Origin: Cytophagaceae bacterium
GTDB lineage: Bacteria; Bacteroidota; Bacteroidia; Cytophagales; Flexibacteraceae
Assembly (NCBI GenBank): GCA_947441055.1
Contig: CANETC010000011.1
Coordinates: 1-36,135 of the forward strand
Length of the DNA stretch: 36,135 nt
Direction of reading: 5' to 3'
This document shows positions 8,403 to 15,998 of the stretch, piece by piece (the stretch's first letter is position 1; each line of letters opens with the position of its first letter). The translations under genes were made by a program, and so were the position numbers. Under the pieces are notes generated by a model that made no database searches, had not been told where the DNA came from, and saw only the letters and a program-made list of their open reading frames with translations.

Positions 8403-8896
8403 AAAAATCAATGCCGGAAGCAGAACAAAGGGTTAGAGAAATTCTGGCCACTGTAAAGGACCCAGAAATTCCGGTTTTGACAGTGGAAGACATGGGCATC
8501 ATCCGGGACATTGAACTGGATGGGCAAAAGGTGAAAGTTAAAATAACTCCGACTTACTCTGGTTGCCCGGCAATGGATGAGATTGCTGCCGACATCCGAA
8601 AGGCGCTGCTTGCAGAGGGATATGAGCCAGAGGTTGTTTCATTACTTTCTCCTCCTTGGAGTTCCCTTTGGATTTCAGCGGAGGGCCGGCGGAAAATGGA
8701 AGTTTACGGCATAGCCGCGCCATTGGAAGAAGTAGCCGACAAGCGCGCGCTGATGGGGGAGAAGCGGGTTGTAAAATGCACCCATTGCGGGTCCATGAAT
8801 ACACGCTTGGTTTCGCAATTTGGTTCCACCGCATGCAAGGCGCTTTTTCAGTGCAATGACTGCCTGGAGCCTTTTGATTATTTTAAATGTATATAA
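8396..8896 (+). CDS. paaD: Phenylacetyl-CoA epoxidase accessory protein PaaD (DUF59 plus zinc ribbon)
   Basis: PaaD belongs to the MIP18/DUF59 group linked to iron-sulfur protein maturation and is thought to help mature the epoxidase system. The first 100 residues carry the DUF59 fold with DPEIPVLTVEDMGIIRDIE and TPTYSGCPAMDEIAADI. The last 40 hold a zinc-ribbon-like domain with CTHCGS and CNDCLEPFDYFKC. The length of 166 residues is standard. The start at 8396 overlaps the paaC stop by seven bases; a Met at 8411 is a weaker alternative. It is the last gene of the paa unit, followed by a 20-base palindrome that probably ends transcription. Confidence 0.92.
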   Translation: MVEKSMPEAEQRVREILATVKDPEIPVLTVEDMGIIRDIELDGQKVKVKITPTYSGCPAMDEIAADIRKALLAEGYEPEVVSLLSPPWSSLWISAEGRRKMEVYGIAAPLEEVADKRALMGEKRVVKCTHCGSMNTRLVSQFGSTACKALFQCNDCLEPFDYFKCI

Positions 8897-8914
8897 GAAT
8901 TGAATAGATTTGGC

Positions 8915-8948
8915 ATTTCCCGTTAACGGGAAATATGTTTTATTTTAT
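8915..8948 (+). terminator. Palindrome after paaD, probable terminator
   Basis: A perfect 20-base palindrome (8915-8934, arms ATTTCCCGTT and AACGGGAAAT) is followed by a T-rich stretch on the plus strand. It lies 18 bases after the paaD stop and just before the next gene. A self-complementary site without a loop could also be a protein-binding site, so the terminator call is moderate. Confidence 0.5.
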
Positions 8949-9964
8949 TGCCTGTGCGAATTTCAAAATCAATCTCTTTTTTTCTACTGGCAATCCTGCT
9001 GTTTGGCGGAAGTTCCTGCCGGAAGGATGAGTTTTCGGGCTGGACCCAGCGCTATCTTGTTTCGCCTCCGGGTTTGAAAATTGTAAAGTCGGGCATCATC
9101 ATCAAAAATTGCAAGGCTCCTTTTCCAGTAAGCTTTTATCAAGAGGTGGAAAACCTTCGCGGTACAGTTTCCTATTTCTGGGATTTTGGTGACGGAAAAA
9201 CTTCCTTAGATAAAAGTCCCAACCATATTTATGATTCCGCCGGTACTTACAAAGTTACCTTCATTGTGCGCAATCAAATCAGCAGCGATACCTCCATTTT
9301 TCAGGTTGCAGAAATGGCAACTGGGTCTGTGCCTGTAAAGGCTGCGTTTTCCTACAGCCATTTCAACAACAACAATTATGCCCCTGCGAAAGTAGTTTTT
9401 CAAAACAGCACCAGTGGCGCCAACCAGTTTAAGTGGTATTTCGGGGATAATGATGAATCCAACAATGACAGTCCGGAGCATGTTTTTCAAAATCCGGGTA
9501 CTTACAATGTAAAGCTGGTGGGCACCTGCACGGATGGTAGCAGCAGTGAAGTCATTCAACAGGTTTTTGTGATCCCTCCGCCCCAGCGGATTGTGATTGA
9601 TTCCTTGAATCTGATGCTTCCTTCCAATTTCAAGAACAACCGGGTTTTTGTGGATTTTTACAAAAACAGTCAGTTGCTGGGTAGCACAGCCATTCTTTCT
9701 ACTTCAAGTTTTCCTCTAAAATTGAAAAGGCCCAGGGATTTTCCAGGTGGATATATTTTTGATCAGGTTCAGTTTACCCAAAATGAGGCACTGATTTTTC
9801 GTGCTTTTCAAGACAATGGTCCAAATGTTCCGCCTTTGCTGATTGCTGAATTTCTACTTTCCACCAGCGCCATTCGTTCTGCATTTTATCCCAGGGTCTT
9901 CTTCCAGTTAGAAACAGTGCCAAGGGTGACCGATACTTTTGTTGACCTCTACATCAACTATTGA
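8948..9964 (+). CDS. PKD-domain lipoprotein
   Basis: The product (up to 338 residues) starts with a lipoprotein signal ending in GGSSC near residue 24, so it should be lipid-anchored. Two PKD-like beta-sandwich domains follow: one with FWDFGDGKTSLDKSPNHIYD and GTYKVTF (about residues 55-115), and one with YFGDNDESNNDSPEHVF and GTYNVKL (about 135-205). PKD domains in bacterial surface proteins usually mediate binding to polymers or other proteins. The last 130 residues form an unrecognised beta-rich domain. The start is uncertain: TTG at 8948 and GTG at 8954 both precede the signal, and there is no ATG there. The stop lies two bases before the following outer-membrane protein gene, so the pair is likely co-transcribed. 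Confidence 0.75.
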   Translation: MPVRISKSISFFLLAILLFGGSSCRKDEFSGWTQRYLVSPPGLKIVKSGIIIKNCKAPFPVSFYQEVENLRGTVSYFWDFGDGKTSLDKSPNHIYDSAGTYKVTFIVRNQISSDTSIFQVAEMATGSVPVKAAFSYSHFNNNNYAPAKVVFQNSTSGANQFKWYFGDNDESNNDSPEHVFQNPGTYNVKLVGTCTDGSSSEVIQQVFVIPPPQRIVIDSLNLMLPSNFKNNRVFVDFYKNSQLLGSTAILSTSSFPLKLKRPRDFPGGYIFDQVQFTQNEALIFRAFQDNGPNVPPLLIAEFLLSTSAIRSAFYPRVFFQLETVPRVTDTFVDLYINY

Positions 9965-9966
9965 CG

Positions 9967-10692
9967 ATGAAACAACTATTGCTGCTTTGCCTTGTAATCC
10001 TTCCGTTAAAATTATCGGCTCAGGCAGACTTACGATTGCTTGAGAAAAGGGCAATCTTGCGATTTGGTGGTGGCAGTTTGGCACCTTCCGCTGATTTTGC
10101 TTCTGTAGGAACAAACGGCATTTATGCCAGAAACGGTTTTCAACTCAATGCAGGGTTTTCGTATTGTTTTTATCGGAATTTAGGAATTGGTATTCATTTG
10201 GATTACAACCAGTTTGGGTTTGACAGATCCGCTTTTTCTGCCAATCAGCAGAATCCGGGAATGACAATTTTATCTCCTTTTAACTCAACCCGATTTGGTC
10301 TGTCTGCACTTGCATTCCTTCCAATTCGTTTAGGAAAAACCGTTGCCCTCAATTTTTATGCGGAAGGTCAGGCTGGTTTGCGTGGCATGAACATCCCCAA
10401 AATTGATCTCTCTTACAACGAACTTGACAATAATTTTACCAGTGTAGCGTATCGGCCAAGACCGAGTACTATGGGTTATCTGGCCATTTCAGGTGGGCTT
10501 CAGGTTTTATTTTCCAGAAATTTTGGTCTGTTCGTAGCTTACCATAAAACCTTGGATAGCCGGCATTCCATTTCGTATAGCAGCAGGGCTTTTGATGCCG
10601 ATGGCTTGCTTATCGAAGGCGAACATTATTTGCACAACTACCTAGGCAGCACTGGAATTCAGGGCGGGATCATGTTTGTGATTGGGAAATAA
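9967..10692 (+). CDS. Outer-membrane beta-barrel protein
   Basis: The 241-residue protein has a clear signal peptide (MKQLLLLCLVILPLKLSAQ). The rest alternates glycine/aromatic-rich strands such as FGGGSLAPSADFASVG, NAGFSYCFYRNLGIGIHLDYNQFGF and LGSTGIQGGIMFVIGK, the pattern of small eight-strand outer-membrane barrels of the OMP_b-brl/PorT type. I chose the ATG at 9967 over the TTG at 9961, which overlaps the previous stop. It lies directly after the PKD lipoprotein and converges with the dctA-like gene 11 bases away. A role cannot be stated beyond an outer-membrane barrel. Confidence 0.72.
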   Translation: MKQLLLLCLVILPLKLSAQADLRLLEKRAILRFGGGSLAPSADFASVGTNGIYARNGFQLNAGFSYCFYRNLGIGIHLDYNQFGFDRSAFSANQQNPGMTILSPFNSTRFGLSALAFLPIRLGKTVALNFYAEGQAGLRGMNIPKIDLSYNELDNNFTSVAYRPRPSTMGYLAISGGLQVLFSRNFGLFVAYHKTLDSRHSISYSSRAFDADGLLIEGEHYLHNYLGSTGIQGGIMFVIGK

Positions 10693-10703
10693 TCCTTTTC
10701 GAT

Positions 10704-11900
10704 TTATCCTTCCTGTTCAGGATGAAATGAATTCTCGCTTTTGGCAATGACCAGCGTTGCCACTCCATTTCCAATCAGGTTGGTAATGGCCCTGGCCTCA
10801 CTCATAAATTTATCAACGCCCAGTAAAAAGGCCAGTCCTTCCAATGGAATGGTATGAAGGGATGCGAGTGTGGATGCCAGCACCACAAAACCTGAACCGG
10901 TAACCCCTGCTGCTCCTTTGCTTGTCATCATGAGAATTCCAATTAACACGGCCAGCTCCTGAAAACTAAGTGGAATGCTGTACAATTGGGCAATAAAGAT
11001 TACAGCCATAGAAAGGTAGATGGAGGTGCCATCGAGGTTGAATGAATAACCCGTTGGTACAACCAGACCAACAACCGGTTTGGCGCAGCCCATTTTCTCC
11101 AGTTTTTGCATCAGGCCGGGCATGGCCGTTTCGGAGGAAGATGTGCCAAGTACGATCAGAATTTCTTCCTTGATGGTGGACAAGAAATCCATGATGCTGA
11201 GTTTGAAATACCGCATAATTCCACCCAAAACCAGAAAAATGAAGAGGGCCATCGTGATGTATAAACAGCCCATTAGTTTGGCGAGGGGCACGATGCTTGC
11301 AAGGCCAAATTTTCCAACCGCAAATGCCATTCCTCCAAATGCACCAATCGGGGCAAAATACATCAGGTATTTCAGGGCAGTAAAAACAACATGAGAGGCT
11401 TTATGAAAGAACCCGAGAATTTTTTCTCTGCTTGGTAAGAAGGTGAGCAAGATGCCGCAAAAAATGGCCAGTAATAGAATTTGGAGGGTTGTGTTTTCCT
11501 TAAGAAAACTGCCCCAATTGAAACCATGCTCCGCTTTTTTTACATATTTCTCTGCACTTTGGATGGCAAGTCCGGTACGGTCGATTTCGCCGGGCTTTAG
11601 AATCAATGCCACGCCGATGCCAATAACCAGAGCAAGTGTTGTTACAATTTCGAAATAAACCAGAGATTTAAGTCCGATTCGGCCAACCCTTTTGAGGTTT
11701 CCCATGGAAGCAATTCCAGTAACGATGGTGAGGAAAATGATGGGCCCGATGAAAAGTTTGATGGCCTCGATAAATCCTTTTCCAAGCACTTCGGATTTTA
11801 CACCAAGTTCGGGTTTGTAATGCCCCACAAGAATGCCAGCCACTATGGCGAGCAGCACATAAAAGGTGAGGTGACGAAAAATAGGGTGAATTCGGTTCAT
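10704..11900 (-). CDS. DctA-like dicarboxylate/amino acid:cation symporter
   Basis: This 398-residue inner-membrane protein belongs to the DAACS family, which imports C4-dicarboxylates, aspartate or glutamate with protons or sodium. Diagnostic segments are the re-entrant loop region LGTSSSETAMPGLMQKLEKMG, the TM7 motif NLDGTSIYLSMAVIF, SKGAAGVTGSGFVVLAST and GVDKFMSEARAITNLIGNGVATLVIAK. NLDGTSIY and the last segment are more like the dicarboxylate branch (DctA) than the glutamate branch, so succinate, fumarate, malate or aspartate are likely substrates. It is the last gene of the eight-gene minus-strand unit, six bases after the porin gene. Its presence as a second C4-acid-type carrier in the same unit suggests that such acids are products or substrates of the pathway. 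Confidence 0.9.
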   Translation of the reverse strand: MNRIHPIFRHLTFYVLLAIVAGILVGHYKPELGVKSEVLGKGFIEAIKLFIGPIIFLTIVTGIASMGNLKRVGRIGLKSLVYFEIVTTLALVIGIGVALILKPGEIDRTGLAIQSAEKYVKKAEHGFNWGSFLKENTTLQILLLAIFCGILLTFLPSREKILGFFHKASHVVFTALKYLMYFAPIGAFGGMAFAVGKFGLASIVPLAKLMGCLYITMALFIFLVLGGIMRYFKLSIMDFLSTIKEEILIVLGTSSSETAMPGLMQKLEKMGCAKPVVGLVVPTGYSFNLDGTSIYLSMAVIFIAQLYSIPLSFQELAVLIGILMMTSKGAAGVTGSGFVVLASTLASLHTIPLEGLAFLLGVDKFMSEARAITNLIGNGVATLVIAKSENSFHPEQEG

Positions 11901-11906
11901 GTGATT

Positions 11907-13082
11907 TTAGAATCCAGCCTGGAACATAAGTTCAGAATACAACATTGCAGGCATTCCGGGAATTTGCCTTTTACCTGCCATTGCCTGAAGTTTCATACGG
12001 TTGGTTCGGAAATATTTGCCAATATGAACCGCCAGGTCTTTCGTTGTTTTTAGTTTGGAATCAGTTCTTGAGAATTCAGGACTTAGTTTCTGGTAACGGG
12101 CATCCAGTGAAATGCCATTTGCAAATACATATCCGGCCTGAAGGTTCAGCCCTGAGCCAAGCACCAGAAAGGAGGAAATCTGACCGGGTTGTAGAATCCT
12201 GGTGTTGCCACCGAGGCTGTCGGTTCGAAGTCCGGATAGAGCCGAGGCTGTGGCCAAGGTAAATTCGCCGAGAATGGAAAATCCTTTGTACTTCAGGAGG
12301 AGGTCTGCGCTTAATTTTCGATAATCCGGATAGCGAACTTTTTTAGTGCTGTCGAAAAGACTGAAGGTTCCATGTCCTTCGCCTTTTTCATTGCTTGCAC
12401 CTTGGTTCCAGCTGCCAGCAACTCCCAAAAGCAATTTTGGTTTTTGTTCCCCTTTAATGTCCGGGGAAAGTTCGCGGTTGCCTTCAGAAAAATCACCCAA
12501 AGGATAAAAATCGAGTCGGCCACCAATTTTGGCTCCACCGAGATCTACATCTGTTGAATTGATGCCGAAAGAATTTGGACCATCGCCAGAGGTAATTGCC
12601 AGCATGGGAACAAACAAGGCTTTTTCACCAAATCGTCCTTCTGCAAACAAGCCGAACTCACGTCCATTTCCGCAAAATGCATTGCTCACAAGGCTTCTTT
12701 CGGTGAAGGCAAATTTGTCTTCATCAAAAGTCATTTCCCGGTTGTTTGTGAAAGTTCTTCTTTGACCGGCTGATACTGATAAATGTTTTCCATTCCATGC
12801 GGCATAGGCATCCAAAAGGGGAGTGGAGGCACTGAAATCGGTTCGCACCATGAAAGAAATCCGCTCCTGAAATAAGGATCCCGAAAACCATAAGTAGGAT
12901 CTTTTGGATCTAAGGGAATTCGCAGCTTTCTGGCCTTCGGTTTTTTCCATCTTCCAGGAAGGCTGAAGGAATCCATTGAAGCTAAATTGTTTCTTTTCCG
13001 GAGTGGAATTTTCCTGGGCAAAAGCCGGCAGAGCGAGCCAAGCAAGCAGGCTTGTTTTCAATATTTGGCTGATGGTTTTCAT
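11907..13082 (-). CDS. Outer-membrane porin (Porin_O/P-like), second copy
   Basis: The 391-residue protein has a signal peptide ending PAFAQ and then FSFNGFLQPSWKME, the start typical of the phosphate-selective-porin-like OprO/OprP superfamily found in Bacteroidota. Other shared elements are NREFGLF-type motifs (here GREFGLFAEGRFG), TSGDGPNSFGINSTDVDLGG and RLDFYPLGDF, and a C-terminal aromatic residue (QAGF). A 16-strand trimeric barrel passing small anions or charged solutes is the expected fold. It is clearly related to the porin at 14682-15989, from which it is separated only by the carboxypeptidase gene. Its start overlaps the carboxypeptidase stop by four bases (ATGA). Substrate is unknown; the neighbourhood points to peptides or dicarboxylic amino compounds. 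Confidence 0.8.
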   Translation of the reverse strand: MKTISQILKTSLLAWLALPAFAQENSTPEKKQFSFNGFLQPSWKMEKTEGQKAANSLRSKRSYLWFSGSLFQERISFMVRTDFSASTPLLDAYAAWNGKHLSVSAGQRRTFTNNREMTFDEDKFAFTERSLVSNAFCGNGREFGLFAEGRFGEKALFVPMLAITSGDGPNSFGINSTDVDLGGAKIGGRLDFYPLGDFSEGNRELSPDIKGEQKPKLLLGVAGSWNQGASNEKGEGHGTFSLFDSTKKVRYPDYRKLSADLLLKYKGFSILGEFTLATASALSGLRTDSLGGNTRILQPGQISSFLVLGSGLNLQAGYVFANGISLDARYQKLSPEFSRTDSKLKTTKDLAVHIGKYFRTNRMKLQAMAGKRQIPGMPAMLYSELMFQAGF

Positions 13083-14677
13083 TTGATTGAAATGGCTTTC
13101 ATGCTTCGGTAAACCGGATATTCTGAATTCCTGGAAATGCCTGAAAAGCGAATCACTTTCACCGCCAGAAATCCATTTGGATTCTCGGGTTCAAGCAGTT
13201 CGCAAACCAGATTTCCCTTGTCCTGATTGAGATAAATCACATAAGTACCCGCTGGGAAATTCTTCAATCCAGACTTAAGACTCGCATTTCCTTTGGAAAC
13301 AGATTTCGAATCTTCTTCGTCCTGATTGTCGTCTTCGTCATCAGCTTGGTTTCCCCAGCCAGGCACCTGATACGATTCCACCTCAGCCTCAAACTTATTG
13401 GAAATGCTATCCACCTGAACACCCAGAAGCCTAAGATTTTCAGCTGCTTTTCTTTCGCTTTTAGCCAAAATGTATGCCTTTGGTCTTTCTCTTTTCAAAA
13501 TTGGATAGGATTGAAGCGCATCGTGAATGGTTACCGGAATTTGAATTTCATTTTCGTTGTCCAGGTCAATCACCAGAAGGCTATCCTCCCGGGTCTTTCG
13601 CTCCGACAAAACCACCACTGGTTTTGTATCTTGGTGCGTGGCAGCCAGTAGCATTTTGATTTTCATTGGATTGGAATAGGCGCTGTTTAAATAAGACAGG
13701 GCCACTTTCCAGCCAGCCATCACTCTCCTTCGATATGACTTTCGATCCAATCCTACACCTCTGATTTCCAGCAAGGTGGAAAAGCAATTTCCCAAGGCCC
13801 AGTTGCTGGCGCTGGAGCGGGCATGCACAGAACCGAGATTGAACTCAACTTTTCCGCCATACTTCTGGGTTGTGAGGTAATCCTGAACTTTGTAGTGCAG
13901 GGTGTCGTTTATTAGGAATCTTTGTGCTGGCTCTACAAATCCCTCCCTGGTGAAATTGCGGATCGAATCCGGCACATTCAGGTTGCCAGAGAAAAGGAAC
14001 ATTGCATCGTAGCGGCTGGTGATTCCTGCCCTGCCAAATCGAGTAAAATCTTTACGGTAAGCCCGGTACTCGTGCAGGTCAAGAGAAACTTCCGGAGCAA
14101 AACGAGTCCATGCTTTTTTCAGTGCTATGGTTTCCGGCGAACGAAGACTTGTTTGATCCCGGTTCAGGTCTTTTCCATTGGCGGATTCCCTTTTTTGGAT
14201 TTCATAGCCGTCAATGTTGGCCATTGGGACAATTGCGATTTCAATCCTGTTGAGCAAGTAATCCAGGTCAGAGTTTTCTGCAAAACGGGAAATCAGGTAA
14301 AGAAGCGATTCTGTGCCGGCAGGTTCATCTCCATGCAGACCACCTTGGATCCATACCCGAACCTTCTTTTCTTTAATTTTTGGATTTGAAATGACGATCA
14401 GTGGAATATTTTTTCCCTTCTGGCTTTTGCCAATCATTTCCATGCTGAGTATATCCTTTTTTATCTTCAGGTTTTGCTGAAGGAAGGCCATCATTTCTTT
14501 ATAAGTGGTGAATCCGGATTTTTTTGAAAATGCCGGTGTGTTGATTTTCCAGTCATTGAGCAGCTTGTCGGAAAAATACCTTTCCGTGATGGATTCTGGT
14601 TCCGGGTTAAACTGTGCCAGTGCTTTTTGCGAAAGCAGAAGCAGGAAAAGGAAGCGTAGCGTTTTCTTGATTTGCAT
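13079..14677 (-). CDS. Exported M14-family zinc carboxypeptidase
   Basis: The product (532 residues) has a signal peptide (MQIKKTLRFLFLLLLSQKALA) and an M14 metallopeptidase domain at about residues 60-330. Zinc ligands are visible as HGDE (H115, E118) and the His of SLDLHEY (H202). NRD at 172-174 supplies the Arg of the substrate carboxylate site, and E304 in TLLEIRG is a fitting general base. The C-terminal 200 residues are an extra domain with an acidic DDEDDNQDEEDSK linker and no recognised family. It should act in the periplasm or outside, trimming C-terminal residues from peptides. It lies between two porin genes, four bases from one and overlapping the other, which suggests that the porins carry its substrates or products. 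Confidence 0.85.
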   Translation of the reverse strand: MQIKKTLRFLFLLLLSQKALAQFNPEPESITERYFSDKLLNDWKINTPAFSKKSGFTTYKEMMAFLQQNLKIKKDILSMEMIGKSQKGKNIPLIVISNPKIKEKKVRVWIQGGLHGDEPAGTESLLYLISRFAENSDLDYLLNRIEIAIVPMANIDGYEIQKRESANGKDLNRDQTSLRSPETIALKKAWTRFAPEVSLDLHEYRAYRKDFTRFGRAGITSRYDAMFLFSGNLNVPDSIRNFTREGFVEPAQRFLINDTLHYKVQDYLTTQKYGGKVEFNLGSVHARSSASNWALGNCFSTLLEIRGVGLDRKSYRRRVMAGWKVALSYLNSAYSNPMKIKMLLAATHQDTKPVVVLSERKTREDSLLVIDLDNENEIQIPVTIHDALQSYPILKRERPKAYILAKSERKAAENLRLLGVQVDSISNKFEAEVESYQVPGWGNQADDEDDNQDEEDSKSVSKGNASLKSGLKNFPAGTYVIYLNQDKGNLVCELLEPENPNGFLAVKVIRFSGISRNSEYPVYRSMKAISIK

Positions 14678-14681
14678 TGTT

Positions 14682-15989
14682 TTATAAGGAAAACACCAAC
14701 ATGATTGTTCCGCCTAAGTCGTTGCCGATGAGGGAGCGCCCATCCAAAGTTTGGGAGCCTGGTTCTGCAATGGAATAGGTTAGCGAGGCCTGGATTCTTG
14801 CGCCATAGCTTCTTTCAAGATATCGGGAGAATCCGAGTGTGAAAAATTTACTCCGGTTGTAATATGTTGGATTCCGTAAAAAGGAATATTGTGCCGGGAA
14901 AAGCCGGCAGAACCGGGCATCCACTGAATACAGGTTTTTGAACAGATATCCGGCTTGAAAATTTACTCCGCTTCCGAGGATCAGACGGTTTCGAACATAC
15001 GCCGGCATGTCCTGAAGGTTGTTTACCAAAAATGTGCTTGCGCTTGAACCATCAGTTCGAATCCTGTTGTAGATGGAAGCAGGAACACTGGCGGAAGATT
15101 TTACCCATTCACCTGAAAGCGTAAATCCGCGGTATTTCAACAGAAAATCAGCACCGATTTTGGTGTAATCGGGCAGCACTTCCTTGCCCAAACTATCGAG
15201 GTAAATGTAAGTGCCGCTTTGGCTTCCTCTTCGGTCGCTTATGCCTTGGTTGACGCTGCCAAAAACCCCAGCCACCAGTTTGAGTGTTCTTTCCCGTTCC
15301 ATATCAACTTCACGCGAAGCGCCACCATTGGCGAAAGATCCGAAAGGCTGAAAATCCAGACGGCCTCCGAATTTGAGGCCACCGCGGTCTTTTGAAAAAA
15401 CATTTGGGCCATCTCCATTGGTTACGGAAATGGAAGGAAGAAAAATCGACTGCTTTCCAGTTCTGAATCTGCCATTTAAAAAGAATCCAAATTCACGCAC
15501 ACTTGAAAATGCCAGAGCAAGCGGACTTCTTTCTGGAAACTGTAAGGCACCTGAAACCATGGTCATTTCCCGGCTGTCGGTGATGGAGTTTTCTTGTCCA
15601 GCTACAATTTCCAATTGTCTCAGTGGTTTCCATGCAACCCAGGCGTCCATCAGGTAATTGTTGGTTGTAGCATCGCCACCACCATCCGAATTGCCGGTTA
15701 GGTCAATCTGGAGTTGGTATTTGATGGCTGCATCCTTTGCAGAACCACTCAATCTGGCCACCATCCGACGAATGCGAAAGCGGGTTGATACACCATTATC
15801 TGCCATTTTTGGGTAGTCTTTAAATTCTACCATGGGCTGAAAAAAGCCCCCAAGTTTCAAGCTGGCACCTGAAGATGTGGTGAAACTCAAACCTTCGCCC
15901 GCCTGATAGGGTGAAATTTTTGCGAATTGAGCCATGCCCTGAAAGGCCGACAACATTGTAAAAAACAACAGCTTACGGGCTTTCTTCAT
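14682..15989 (-). CDS. Outer-membrane porin (Porin_O/P-like), first copy
   Basis: The 435-residue protein carries a signal peptide (MKKARKLLFFTMLSAFQGMAQ) and the features of the OprO/OprP-like porins: GASLKLGGFFQPMVEFKD near the start, FRIRRMVARLSGSAKD, DAWVAWKPLRQLEIVAGQ and NGDGPNVFSKDRGGLKFGGRLDFQPFG. It ends in LVFSL with an aromatic near the last position, as expected for insertion by the BAM complex. It is a diverged paralogue of the porin at 11907-13082, and both match the same TNGDGPN/GRLDF pattern. It starts nine bases after the IadA-like gene and ends four bases before the carboxypeptidase. Likely role: outer-membrane entry of the solute handled by this unit. Confidence 0.82.
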   Translation of the reverse strand: MKKARKLLFFTMLSAFQGMAQFAKISPYQAGEGLSFTTSSGASLKLGGFFQPMVEFKDYPKMADNGVSTRFRIRRMVARLSGSAKDAAIKYQLQIDLTGNSDGGGDATTNNYLMDAWVAWKPLRQLEIVAGQENSITDSREMTMVSGALQFPERSPLALAFSSVREFGFFLNGRFRTGKQSIFLPSISVTNGDGPNVFSKDRGGLKFGGRLDFQPFGSFANGGASREVDMERERTLKLVAGVFGSVNQGISDRRGSQSGTYIYLDSLGKEVLPDYTKIGADFLLKYRGFTLSGEWVKSSASVPASIYNRIRTDGSSASTFLVNNLQDMPAYVRNRLILGSGVNFQAGYLFKNLYSVDARFCRLFPAQYSFLRNPTYYNRSKFFTLGFSRYLERSYGARIQASLTYSIAEPGSQTLDGRSLIGNDLGGTIMLVFSL

Positions 15990-15998
15990 TGGAATGGC

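Noticed and set aside
10692-10740. Possible terminator between the convergent barrel and symporter genes
   Set aside because: A small TCCTG/CAGGA pairing lies inside the symporter coding end with no T tract; the evidence is too weak.
13922-14389. 155-codon plus-strand open frame
   Set aside because: It is the antisense shadow of the carboxypeptidase gene; the latter has all its zinc ligands.
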